Part shown: positions 18,678 through 27,073 of the stretch, one piece after another | Numbering within the stretch: the first letter of the stretch is position 1 | How the letters are laid out: each line of letters starts with the position of its first letter | Assembly: GCA_900319365.1 (NCBI GenBank) | Contig: ONOE01000004.1 | Location: forward strand, 1 to 64,000 | DNA length: 64,000 bases | Source of the DNA: an uncultured bacterium | Lineage (GTDB): Bacteria; Cyanobacteriota; Vampirovibrionia; Gastranaerophilales; Gastranaerophilaceae | Direction: 5' to 3' | Position numbers and translations under genes: made by a program | Notes under the pieces: model-generated | Told to the model about the DNA's origin: nothing | The model's database searches: none | What the model saw: the letters and a program-made list of their open reading frames with translations, nothing else

Positions 18678-18765
18678 GTTGGGCATACTTGCCCAACAAA
18701 AAAACAGGTCAGGATTGATATCCCGACAAAAAATAAAGTGTGTAGGTTGGGCATATCTGCCCAAC
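18678..18765. repeat. Cluster of three REP-like palindromes
   Basis: Two 20-base palindromes of the form GTTGGGCA-N4-TGCCCAAC lie at 18678-18697 and 18746-18765. A diverged GTCGGGAT/ATCCCGAC palindrome lies between them at 18708-18727. The last GTTGGGCA palindrome is preceded directly by GTAG (18742-18745), the tetranucleotide that heads REP elements. It lies upstream of gltX. Confidence 0.75.
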
Positions 18766-18791
18766 AGTAATAAACCAGAAAGAAGGACAAA

Positions 18792-20258
18792 ATGTCAGAA
18801 GTCAGAGTAAGAATAGCACCGTCGCCAAGCGGAAACTTACATATAGGAACAGCAAGAACAGCTTTGTTCAATTATTTGTTTGCTAAAAAAAATAACGGAA
18901 AATTCATTTTAAGAATTGAGGATACCGATGCTTTAAGAACTCAACAAGCTTATGTTGATAATATTTTCGACAGTTTGAAAGCATTGGGCTTAAACTGGGA
19001 TGAAGGTCCCGATATCGGAGGTCCGTACGGTCCTTATACTCAGTCTAAAAGATTTGATATTTATCCTAAATATATTCAAACACTTTTAGATAAAGGTTTC
19101 GCTTACGAATGCTTCTGCACCCCCGAAGAACTTGAAGCGGAAAAAGAAGAAGCCGCTAAAAATAAAAAAGCTTATGTTTATACAAGAAAATGCGTAAATT
19201 TAACTGAAGAAGAAAAAGAAAAATTAAGAGCTGAAGGCAGAAAACCCGCAATCAGATTTAATGTTCAAAAAGCTCAGGCGGCTTTCCATGATTCTTCAAT
19301 TTTATCTTTTGAAGATTTGGTTAAAGGTCATCTTCACATGGACACAAACTTAATCGGTGATTTCGTTATTATGAAATCAAACGGTGCACCGACTTATAAC
19401 TATGCTGTTGTAATTGATGATGCTCTGATGCATATAACACACGTTATAAGAGGGGAGGATCACATTTCAAATACCTATAAACAAATTTTAATTTATGAAG
19501 CATTAGGTTTTGAAGTTCCGAAATTCGGACATTTGGGAATGATTTTGGCTCCCGACAGAAGTAAATTATCAAAAAGACACGGTGCAACAGCTGTTTCAGA
19601 TTTTGTTAAAGAAGGTTATTTGACGGAAGCTTTAGTAAACTTTGTCGCACTTTTAGGCTGGTCGCCGTCAGACGGTCAGGAAATCAAATCAATCGATGAA
19701 ATCGCAAAAGATTTCAGAATTGAAGATTTATCTTCATCAAACTCAATCTTTGAATATGACAAATTGAAATGGATGAACAGCCATTATATCAAGATGTTAC
19801 CGATTGAAGATTTGAAAGAAAGATTGAAACCGTATTTGACAATGTATCCGTTAGACGAATTAACCGATGCTCAATATACAAAAATGGTTGAAATTACCCG
19901 TGAACCGTTAACATTGTTATCAGATATCACGGATGCGGTTCCGTATTTCTTCGGTAAAGACGTTAAAATTGAACCAGATGCTCAAGCAAAAACTCTTGAT
20001 ACCGAAGTTTCTCAATCTGTTTTGAAAGATTTTGTTTCAAAAGCTCAAGATTGGGAATGGACTGAAGAAAATCTTGAAGAAAAATTGGCACAATTCAGAG
20101 CCGATTGGAAAGCAAATGAAGGCATCAAACCTAAAGTTACAATGTGGGCGATCAGAGCGGCTGTTACAGGCAGAACATGCGGCGCTGATATGGTTGGTAT
20201 ACTTGAAATCTTAGGCAAAGATACAAGCTTATACAGAGCTAAAAAAGCAATAAAATAA
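18792..20258 (+). CDS. gltX: Glutamyl-tRNA synthetase
   Basis: Charges tRNA(Glu), or tRNA(Glu) and tRNA(Gln) where a GatCAB amidotransferase is used. The class I signature HIGT follows PSPSGNL at about 11-20, and the second motif KLSKRHGA is present near 258-265. Its 488 residues are typical of bacterial discriminating or non-discriminating enzymes. AGAAGGA precedes the ATG. It is monocistronic behind a cluster of palindromic repeats. Confidence 0.95.
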   Translation: MSEVRVRIAPSPSGNLHIGTARTALFNYLFAKKNNGKFILRIEDTDALRTQQAYVDNIFDSLKALGLNWDEGPDIGGPYGPYTQSKRFDIYPKYIQTLLDKGFAYECFCTPEELEAEKEEAAKNKKAYVYTRKCVNLTEEEKEKLRAEGRKPAIRFNVQKAQAAFHDSSILSFEDLVKGHLHMDTNLIGDFVIMKSNGAPTYNYAVVIDDALMHITHVIRGEDHISNTYKQILIYEALGFEVPKFGHLGMILAPDRSKLSKRHGATAVSDFVKEGYLTEALVNFVALLGWSPSDGQEIKSIDEIAKDFRIEDLSSSNSIFEYDKLKWMNSHYIKMLPIEDLKERLKPYLTMYPLDELTDAQYTKMVEITREPLTLLSDITDAVPYFFGKDVKIEPDAQAKTLDTEVSQSVLKDFVSKAQDWEWTEENLEEKLAQFRADWKANEGIKPKVTMWAIRAAVTGRTCGADMVGILEILGKDTSLYRAKKAIK

Positions 20259-20302
20259 TAATTACAATAAATAAAATTTAGGAACTTATATGCAAAGTTA
20301 CA

Positions 20303-20661
20303 GTACAATAAGAATTACCGCCATAGCAAAATTCGGAAATAACTTGTTAGCGAAATAACAACAAAAACGGTCATTGTTTGAGCGTTAGCGAGTTTGGCCG
20401 TTTTAAGGTTGAGCTTAGAAGTTATAAGAGAATTTTGCGTGCGGGGGCTTTTGTGAAACTTTTTGCCTAAAAAGTTTCCGCCGTCTGCGTAAGACAATAA
20501 TAATAAAATACTTATTTTGTTTGGCGTTGACTTTAAAGGCCGGATTGTTGCCTTGGAATTGCTTTTTCTCGGGCAAGTTGTTCGCTGCGGGCTTTTGCAT
20601 GCTCGCAAAGGCATAACTTGCAAAAATTTACTGTAATTTAGTATATAGTTACGTACAATAA
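20303..20661. mobile_element. Non-coding insert bounded by 9-bp direct repeats
   Basis: GTACAATAA occurs at 20303-20311 and 20653-20661, flanking about 340 bases with no credible gene. The interior has a perfect 10-bp stem GAAACTTTTT/AAAAAGTTTC (20455-20478) and an AAAACGGTC/GGCCGTTTT pair (20364-20404) that may terminate gltX. Its G-rich tracts differ from nearby intergenic DNA. Its right-hand 60 bases (20593-20652) recur at 62113-62172 with about 85% identity by eye. This may be a decayed mobile element; no transposase is visible. Confidence 0.45.
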
Positions 20662-20730
20662 AAGAGCCGTTTGTTGTTATTTAAAAACCTTTTTCAAGGG
20701 CAAACAACAGACGGCTCTTTTATTGTATAC
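20653..20730. terminator. Strong bidirectional terminator
   Basis: GTACAATAAAAGAGCCGT pairs almost perfectly with ACGGCTCTTTTATTGTA. An inner TGTTGTT/AACAACA extension closes the loop. It lies just past the stop of the minus-strand EmrB-like gene and can also stop transcription arriving from gltX. Confidence 0.85.
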
Positions 20731-20731
20731 G

Positions 20732-22276
20732 TTAATCTCTTTTAGGTTTTTCCGTTTTTAACAGAACAACAAGCGGAATCATCAAGAATGTTAGCAATGC
20801 GCACAAGGCGAATAAATCAGATATTGCCATAAGTTTTGATTGGGTAATCAACTGATGATAAAGCGCAATATTTGCTTTTTTAGATGCGATAACTATTTCG
20901 CCGTGTCTTAAAAATGCCGTTTTTAATGCGTTAAAATGTTTTACAAAATTGTATGAATAAATGCTCATATTTTTTACAAGATAAGTTTGATGAACCTGCC
21001 CGAGGCTAATTATCCAGCTTGAAGCAAGCGACGTTGCCATAGACCCCGTTACGCATTTACTTAAACTGTGAATCCCTGCGCCCGACGGTATTTGGTCTTT
21101 TGGCAAAGACCCTAAGGCAATACCTGAAACGGGAACTAATGCCGTTGCAGATCCTAACCCGAATAAAATGTTAGATAAAACAATCCAATTCGGATCAACT
21201 TGCAAGTTCAAATCCGTACAAAGAGAAATTGAAATTCCTAATACAAAAAATCCTGTTGCAATGACATACCTGACATCATACAAATTGCAAATTCTGCCGA
21301 TGAAAAACAGTATTACTACGGCAAAACCTCTGGTTGAAAGCGCTAATCCCGTATCAGATGCCGTATAATTCATCAAACTTTGGTAAAATTGCGGCAGCAA
21401 AATCATCGTGGCGCAAACCATCATGTTAATTAATACACCCAAAATTGTACCTATAACAAAGTTTGAATCTTTAAATACTCTCAAATTGACAATAGGTTCT
21501 TTATTTTCAAGTTCCCATACAATGAAACTAACCATCATGCCAAGAGAAAATACCGAAAGCCAGTAAATCCATCTGCAATCAAACCAGCCGTATTGCTGAC
21601 CTTTGTCTAACACTACCTGCATTGAAAATAGCCACAAGATTAAAAATATAACGCCAATAAAGTCGACATGTTCTTTTTTCTTGGAATGCGTTGTATCTTG
21701 GACAACCATCGGAATTAAAATTAATGACAATATGCCGATAGGGATATTTATTATAAAAATCCACTGCCATGAAAGGTTATCGACTAAAAGTCCGCCGACT
21801 GTCGGTCCCATAATTGACGATACCATAATTGAAAATATAAATACCGCCATAGCATCTCCCCTGCGATTTGCGGGGTATTCCTGTAATAAAATCGACTGCG
21901 ATAGAGGCATCAAAATTCCGCCCCCGACACCTTGAATAATTCTTCCTAAAATCAGGATTAAAAGGCTTGGCGCTAACGTACAAACAATTGACCCGATTGT
22001 AAAAATTGCAATAAATATTTCCAAAAACTTTAAACGTCCGAGTTTTCTCTCAAGCCACCCTGTCAACGGTAAGAATATACCGTTTGCTATCATATAGCTT
22101 GTAACAACCCATTTTGCCTCATCAGTTGTAGAACCGAATGCGCCCGCAATATGTGGCAGCGCAACGTTAGTCGCACTTGTTGCAAGAAATGCGAAAAATG
22201 TCGGCATAACTACAACGAGTGATAACAGCCACAACGGGGCTTTTTTAGGATTTACTTGTTCGTTTAACAGTTCCAT
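20732..22276 (-). CDS. emrB: EmrB-like MFS multidrug exporter (DHA2, 14 TM)
   Basis: Inner-membrane drug/proton antiporter of a tripartite efflux pump. Its 514 residues give about 14 membrane segments, the DHA2 pattern. Motif C-like GPTVGGLLVDNLSWQWIFII near 148-168 and GRIIQGVGGGILMPLSQSI near 110-128 are typical of EmrB. The emrA-like partner lies upstream on the same strand, separated by about 290 bases of palindromic repeats, and a MarR regulator precedes that. A divergent TolC gene completes the pump. Confidence 0.9.
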   Translation of the reverse strand: MELLNEQVNPKKAPLWLLSLVVVMPTFFAFLATSATNVALPHIAGAFGSTTDEAKWVVTSYMIANGIFLPLTGWLERKLGRLKFLEIFIAIFTIGSIVCTLAPSLLILILGRIIQGVGGGILMPLSQSILLQEYPANRRGDAMAVFIFSIMVSSIMGPTVGGLLVDNLSWQWIFIINIPIGILSLILIPMVVQDTTHSKKKEHVDFIGVIFLILWLFSMQVVLDKGQQYGWFDCRWIYWLSVFSLGMMVSFIVWELENKEPIVNLRVFKDSNFVIGTILGVLINMMVCATMILLPQFYQSLMNYTASDTGLALSTRGFAVVILFFIGRICNLYDVRYVIATGFFVLGISISLCTDLNLQVDPNWIVLSNILFGLGSATALVPVSGIALGSLPKDQIPSGAGIHSLSKCVTGSMATSLASSWIISLGQVHQTYLVKNMSIYSYNFVKHFNALKTAFLRHGEIVIASKKANIALYHQLITQSKLMAISDLFALCALLTFLMIPLVVLLKTEKPKRD

Positions 22277-22300
22277 ATTATGCTTTCTTATTTTTTTTGC

Positions 22301-22547
22301 GGTGCGTTGACAAACGCACCCTACATTTTGTCATTCAGAGCTCCGACGAAGCGAAGAATCTTTTTGTCGGGAAAGTATGCCCAACCTGCTTTTGCATTTA
22401 TTGTGGAGATAGCTATCCCGACCTACATTATTTACCCTCGCCACTTGAGGGAGAGAGTAGAAATTCAATCAGAGTGCGAAGCACAATGATTAGAATTTCG
22501 GGTGAGGGGTATAGCCCCAATTTTTACGGTGCGCCGGCTAGCGCACC
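22301..22547. repeat. Mosaic of REP-like palindromes between emrA and emrB
   Basis: Modules in order: GGTGCGTT/AACGCACC with CTAC at its right edge (22301-22324); a degenerate TCATTC to GAAGAATC unit (22331-22360); a chimera joining half of a GTCGGGA palindrome to half of a TGCCCAAC palindrome (22366-22385); a GTCGGGAT-type palindrome with CTAC after it (22403-22426); a large hairpin (22434-22510); and GGTGCGCC/GCGCACC (22528-22547). Read on the minus strand, CTAC becomes GTAG directly before the hairpin. The block lies inside the efflux operon and could affect emrB expression. Confidence 0.75.
22434..22510. repeat. Large GC-armed imperfect hairpin, copy 1
   Basis: Outer arms ACCCTCGCC and GGGTGAGGGGT enclose an inner stem at 22460-22499 in which GAAATTC pairs with GAATTTC, ATCA with TGAT, and GTGC with GCAC around GAA. 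A related hairpin with the same architecture lies at 48389-48463. Confidence 0.7.
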
Positions 22548-22566
22548 CGACCTATAGACTTTAATC

Positions 22567-23625
22567 TTATCTGATTTTTACTTTCGGTACTACTGACATT
22601 CCGGGAGCAATTGCATATTTAGAAATATCTTCTTTAAATACAATTTTAACGGGGATTCTCTGTACGACCTTGATATAACTGCCTACGGCGTTTTCAGGCG
22701 GGAACAAACTCGATTTTGCGCCTGATGCCAATTGCAAACTGTCTACTTCACCTTTGAATTTCTTCCCCGGATAAGTATCAATCTTAATTGTTACGGGCTG
22801 CCCTTTTCTCATTTTGCCGACCTGAGTTTCTTTAAAGTTAGCAACAACCCAGATTTTGGGCGATACAACAGCCATCAAAGGTTGTGCTTTGTTTACGTAA
22901 TTGCCTTTTTCAACCGCACGGGACGATACGTAACCGTCTTGCGGAGCATATATTTTTGTATAAGATAAATCTAATTTTGCTTGTGCAAGCTGTGCTTCAA
23001 TTTTATCTATATTAGCACTTGATGCCTTATCTTTAGACTGCGTTGATTTTAACATTGCAGCCGTTGCATTTTTCTTTTCAAGAGCCTGTTTGTAAGCGGT
23101 CTCGGCTTCATCATATTCTTGCTTTGTACACAAGCCATTCGCTTTCAATTTTTTATAGCGGATATAATCTTTTTGGGTAAATTCCAAATTTTTGTTTACA
23201 TCTGCCAAATCGGCACTTGATTTACTTATATCACTTGTTGATACATCTTTATTTGCTTTTGCCTCATTCAAAGCTCCCTGAAGTTCGTGAACTTTATTTT
23301 GATAATCTCGAGGATCAATTTCTAACAAAACATCACCCTTATGAACAAAATCGTTATCGTCAACATTCAAGGCTATAACCTGTCCTGCGACCTTCGGAGC
23401 AATTTGAATAAGCCTGCCTTCTACAAAGGCATCATCCGTACTTTGATAACTCAAAGAATTAATAAATGAATAAAGACCTAAAACAATGAAAAATATTACA
23501 ATCCCGAAAGGAATTAATACTCTTTTTTTCATATATTTTTTAATCTTCTTTTTTCTTCTTTTCTTTAATACAAGTTCGGCTTCTTTTTCAAATAAATCTT
23601 TTTCATTCTTAGTTTTCTTTACCAT
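22567..23625 (-). CDS. emrA: EmrA-like HlyD-family membrane fusion protein
   Basis: Periplasmic adaptor linking the EmrB-like transporter to a TolC-type outer membrane channel. A Lys-rich N-terminus precedes one membrane anchor (VLIPFGIVIFFIVLGLYSFI, about 35-54). A biotinyl-lipoyl half (DNDFVHKGDVLLEIDP), an alpha-helical hairpin (about 115-215) and the second lipoyl half (YAPQDGYVSSRAVEKGNYV) follow, then a beta-barrel domain. Its 352 residues are typical. The start overlaps the marR stop by 17 bases, so the genes are co-transcribed. Confidence 0.92.
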   Translation of the reverse strand: MVKKTKNEKDLFEKEAELVLKKRRKKKIKKYMKKRVLIPFGIVIFFIVLGLYSFINSLSYQSTDDAFVEGRLIQIAPKVAGQVIALNVDDNDFVHKGDVLLEIDPRDYQNKVHELQGALNEAKANKDVSTSDISKSSADLADVNKNLEFTQKDYIRYKKLKANGLCTKQEYDEAETAYKQALEKKNATAAMLKSTQSKDKASSANIDKIEAQLAQAKLDLSYTKIYAPQDGYVSSRAVEKGNYVNKAQPLMAVVSPKIWVVANFKETQVGKMRKGQPVTIKIDTYPGKKFKGEVDSLQLASGAKSSLFPPENAVGSYIKVVQRIPVKIVFKEDISKYAIAPGMSVVPKVKIR

Positions 23626-24088
23626 ATTTACCTTCTGATTCTCCTCTTTTTGGGGTTAAATTTTCTTTAATTTTTGATAAAACTTTTATGCATGTATACA
23701 TATCGTCCTGCGAAATCCCTTTTAAATAATTCTTGCGGGATTCCAACATTACGGGGGTAATTTTATTTCTTACATCTTTTCCTTTTTCCGTAATAGTGAT
23801 TATATTGGCCTGCTTGCCGTTTTCATTTGTCGGGGTTTTTACAATAAGACCTTTGTCCTCCAATACGGAAATTATTCTTGCCATGTTGGATTTATCTTTA
23901 TATAACAATTCACACAGCTTATTCTGGTTTAAATTTTCATCATCTTTTATCATGTTTAAAACAAGATATTGCTCTGGGGTAACTTCAAAATCATGCTTTG
24001 AATACAAATCCAGATTATGAACTTTTATTGCTCTGCCTGAAGCTACGATTGCATTACCTATTAAATTTGAAAAAATTTCTTTTAACAT
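23609..24088 (-). CDS. MarR-family transcriptional repressor of the efflux operon
   Basis: Winged-helix dimeric regulator, predicted to repress the efflux genes until a ligand binds. The fold is clear: helix-turn-helix NQNKLCELLYKDKSNMARIISVLEDKGL (read in parts near 75-100), a basic wing TPTNENGKQANIITITEKG, and a long C-terminal helix. Its 159 residues are typical. The gene leads the marR-emrA-emrB operon. Two near-identical palindromes in the divergent region fit autoregulation and co-regulation of tolC. AAGGAAG before the ATG is a good ribosome binding site. Confidence 0.92.
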   Translation of the reverse strand: MLKEIFSNLIGNAIVASGRAIKVHNLDLYSKHDFEVTPEQYLVLNMIKDDENLNQNKLCELLYKDKSNMARIISVLEDKGLIVKTPTNENGKQANIITITEKGKDVRNKITPVMLESRKNYLKGISQDDMYTCIKVLSKIKENLTPKRGESEGKYGKEN

Positions 24089-24102
24089 AATACTTCCTTA
24101 CA

Positions 24103-24116
24103 GTTATTATGATAAC
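24103..24116. promoter_or_regulatory. Candidate MarR operator at the marR-emrAB promoter
   Basis: GTTATTATGATAAC is a 14-bp near-perfect palindrome 15 bases upstream of the marR ATG. On the minus strand it contains CATAAT, and TTGCAA lies 19 bases further upstream, so the site would overlap the -10 box. Its twin is at 24202-24215. Confidence 0.75.
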
Positions 24117-24201
24117 CAATAAAAATATTTTTGCAAGTGGTAAACCATAATACAGACACAGCCTTTATTTTAGTGTAAAATTTTACATTTAATTATTTTA
24201 T

Positions 24202-24215
24202 GTTATTATAATAAC
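24202..24215. promoter_or_regulatory. Candidate MarR operator at the tolC promoter
   Basis: GTTATTATAATAAC is a perfect 14-bp palindrome 17 bases upstream of the tolC ATG. It contains TATAAT, with TTTACA 19 bases upstream, so a bound repressor would cover the -10 box. It differs from the site at 24103-24116 by a single base. Confidence 0.75.
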
Positions 24216-24232
24216 AAAGGAGTACCCCTAAA

Positions 24233-25573
24233 ATGAAAAAATTATTATTTATATTATTATCTTTTACCCTGATAATTTTACCCGCAAACGCAGATAATAC
24301 GGGTTATTTAAATCTTCCGTTCTGGAATAAATTTAACGACGAAACATTAATAAATAATTTGATGAATGTTTATCAAAATAACCATGATTTAAAAGCAGCA
24401 GTAATCAAAGTAAACGAAGCTAACAGAGTAGTCAAAATGGCATTTGCAAACGAACTGCCGCATATCGGTTTCGACGGTTACGTCGGTGAGATATTTAATT
24501 CATCAGATGAAGTTTTCGGCGACATAAGAATCCCCGATTACACAGAAATGCATTACTTATTGCCTTTGACAATGAATTATGAAATAGATATCTGGGGCGA
24601 AAACAGATTAAAAACAAAATCAAAACAAAAACAATTTGAAGCGGTTAAAGAAGACGAAAGAGCCGCATATATCTATATAACCTCGGCTTTTGCAGCTGAT
24701 TATTTTAATTTAATAAGAACGGATAAATTAATACAGTATCAAAAACAGCAAATAGATTTGCAAAATCAAATAATCAAAGCTTATGAAACCCGTTACAAAT
24801 TAGGAACCGCAACATTATCAGACATTGAAAATGCTCAAAAGAATTTAACCTATGCAAAAGAAGAATTACAAAAACTTCTCGAGCATCAGGACACTTTAAA
24901 AAATCAAATGTCGGTACTTTTATCGGACAAGTCATTCGGAGATATTCAAAGAACAGATTTTGACAAATTGAATATCCTTATTACAATTCCTGATTCAATA
25001 AAATTTGAAGTATTGGACAACCGTCCTGACAGAGTAAAATCCGAACTTGATTTGGAGCGCATAGGAATTGACGTTAAGGTTGCACGCAGAGATTTGCTGC
25101 CGAAATTTATAATTTCGGGCAACATCGGGTTTAACATGTACTCAATTTCAAGTCCGCACAATTTCCTTGCAGATTTAGGTATCGTTCCTACTTGGGATTT
25201 ATTTATGGGCGGAAGAAAAATTCAGATGTTGAAATTGCAGAAAGATAAATATGATGTTGCTATTGAACATTATGAAAAAACGATTTTAACTTCAATTCAG
25301 GAATCTAACGATGCTCTTTATTCACTAAAAACGGCAGGAAAAATAAATTCAATCACAAATGACAGGTTAAAAACCGATGAAAGAGAATTATTAAGAACCG
25401 AAATAAGACAGGATGCAGGTACCGCAGATAATTTGGATTTACTTTTACACAAACAAAGATTGCTGACTTCTAAAATGCAAACGGTATCAGCCAAAACAAA
25501 CGAAATTATTTCGGGAATAAATTTGTATCAGGCACTTGGCGGAGCTGATTTTACATCAGCGGAAAATCTTTAG
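24233..25573 (+). CDS. tolC: TolC-family outer membrane efflux channel
   Basis: Outer membrane/periplasmic tunnel, likely partner of the divergent EmrAB pump. Signal peptide at 1-21 (cleavage near PANA-D). The helical repeats of the OEP family are visible: the block YETRYKLGTATLSDIENAQK near 185-205 and a second copy around ERELLRTEIRQDAGTADNLD. The length of 446 residues is typical. AAGGAG lies 11 bases before the ATG. Its operator-like palindrome matches that of marR, supporting joint control. Its 3' end overlaps the convergent transporter gene by four bases. Confidence 0.9.
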   Translation: MKKLLFILLSFTLIILPANADNTGYLNLPFWNKFNDETLINNLMNVYQNNHDLKAAVIKVNEANRVVKMAFANELPHIGFDGYVGEIFNSSDEVFGDIRIPDYTEMHYLLPLTMNYEIDIWGENRLKTKSKQKQFEAVKEDERAAYIYITSAFAADYFNLIRTDKLIQYQKQQIDLQNQIIKAYETRYKLGTATLSDIENAQKNLTYAKEELQKLLEHQDTLKNQMSVLLSDKSFGDIQRTDFDKLNILITIPDSIKFEVLDNRPDRVKSELDLERIGIDVKVARRDLLPKFIISGNIGFNMYSISSPHNFLADLGIVPTWDLFMGGRKIQMLKLQKDKYDVAIEHYEKTILTSIQESNDALYSLKTAGKINSITNDRLKTDERELLRTEIRQDAGTADNLDLLLHKQRLLTSKMQTVSAKTNEIISGINLYQALGGADFTSAENL

Positions 25574-26928
25574 AAATCTCTGGGTTTAACACCGTTAACC
25601 CAGTTTTCTTCGATTTTTTCCAAAGAAATTCCTTTAGTTTCGGGCACACAGAAGTATACAAAAATTATACATAATATTGAAACTAAGCCAAACATTGAAA
25701 ATGTCCAAGCACCGCCCAATCTGTTAAGCAAAATCGGGAAACTTGCAACAACAAAGAAGTTGAAAGCAAAGTTTGAAACCGTACAAATGCTCATTGACAT
25801 TCCTCTTATTTTCAGAGGGAAAACTTCTGATACGATAATCCAACCGACAGGTCCCAGACTCATTGCGAAAAATACAATATAAGAGATTAAACTTCCGACA
25901 GCTACCCATTTTTGAGTATCGCCGAGCATTCCCGCAAAATGATAAGATAACCCAAGAGCAAACAAACTCAATGTAATACCTGTCAAACCGAAATACAACA
26001 AAGGTTTTCTGCCCAGTCTGTCGGTAAAATATATTGCAACAATCGTCATAAAGAAGTTAACAAGTCCTATACCCGTTGTTGCATAAATTGCCGTAATATT
26101 GCTGTCAAATCCCGCAGATTTAAATATAGTCGGAGCATAGTAAATAATTGTATTTATACCCGTACAAATCTGTGCAAACATAATTCCTATACCGACAATA
26201 AACGGCATAATCATGTATTTTTTAAATTCAAATTTTTTGCTGCCCGCATTACTTTTCCTGATGGTAGATTTAATTTCATTAATTTCTTTATCGGGATCAT
26301 CATCGGGCTCGATTTTTTTGAAAACCTGCTTTGCTTCTTCATCTTTTTTCTTGCTGACAAGCCAACGGGGAGTATCTTTCATAAAGCACATTCCGACAAA
26401 TAATATCGTTGCGGGAACAACCCCTGCAAATAACATTAAACGCCAATTAAGCGCAGTATTTGCAAATGCCGCATTTATAAAGTACGAGAATAAAATTCCC
26501 GCCGTAATCGCCCATTGATACAAAGAAACCAGAGTTCCTCTCATTTGTTTGGGAGAAATTTCAGATAAATACAACGGAACAACGAAATTAACTATTCCGA
26601 CAGCCAGTCCTACAAAGACTCTTGATACAATTAAAACTATAACATTCGGTGCAAAAGCGCACATTACAGAGCCCAATATAAATATAACAGCCGTCGACAT
26701 AATGATTTTTTTACGTCCGAAAACATCAGCAAGTATTCCGTTTGTAGCAGCCCCGATAACTGCACCTATTAAAACGGCACTGACAACAAGCCCCTGCAAT
26801 GTATCGGTTAAATTCCACGATTCATTTATATATAACAATGCGCCTGATATTACCCCCGTATCATACCCCGAGAGCAATCCGCCCAGAGATGCCATTATAG
26901 AAATAATATACAGCCACAAATGTTTCAT
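25570..26928 (-). CDS. Sugar-porter family MFS transporter
   Basis: Predicted proton-coupled or facilitative hexose/pentose importer with 12 membrane segments. Signatures include GGLLSGYDTGVISGAL near the N-terminus, DVFGRKK and DRLGRKPLL in the two cytoplasmic loops, and PETKGISLEKIEENW at the C-terminus, the classic PETKG end motif. The start is placed at 26928 because AAGGAGT lies six bases upstream; an in-frame upstream ATG (27006) would add 26 atypical residues. The substrate cannot be told from sequence alone. Convergent with tolC. Confidence 0.92.
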   Translation of the reverse strand: MKHLWLYIISIMASLGGLLSGYDTGVISGALLYINESWNLTDTLQGLVVSAVLIGAVIGAATNGILADVFGRKKIIMSTAVIFILGSVMCAFAPNVIVLIVSRVFVGLAVGIVNFVVPLYLSEISPKQMRGTLVSLYQWAITAGILFSYFINAAFANTALNWRLMLFAGVVPATILFVGMCFMKDTPRWLVSKKKDEEAKQVFKKIEPDDDPDKEINEIKSTIRKSNAGSKKFEFKKYMIMPFIVGIGIMFAQICTGINTIIYYAPTIFKSAGFDSNITAIYATTGIGLVNFFMTIVAIYFTDRLGRKPLLYFGLTGITLSLFALGLSYHFAGMLGDTQKWVAVGSLISYIVFFAMSLGPVGWIIVSEVFPLKIRGMSMSICTVSNFAFNFFVVASFPILLNRLGGAWTFSMFGLVSILCIIFVYFCVPETKGISLEKIEENWVNGVKPRDF

Positions 26929-27073
26929 ACCCGACTCCTTTAATTTAAATGATGCATAGGTACAGTATAACATATATTGATAAGTCTTTGCAATATAAGC
27001 ACTCAAAAAAAAATAAGAATTTGTTTTGCCAAATCAGTATGCTTATCATATATTATAAAAGAGAGGTATGAAT

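Noticed and set aside
20315-20623. Open reading frames of about 60-100 codons on the minus strand after gltX
   Set aside because: They lie in a repeat-like insert, lack a ribosome binding site and recognisable motifs, and two frames overlap with equal lack of support.
22280-22557. Plus-strand small proteins between emrA and emrB
   Set aside because: The frames run through palindromic repeat modules and the start lacks a ribosome binding site.
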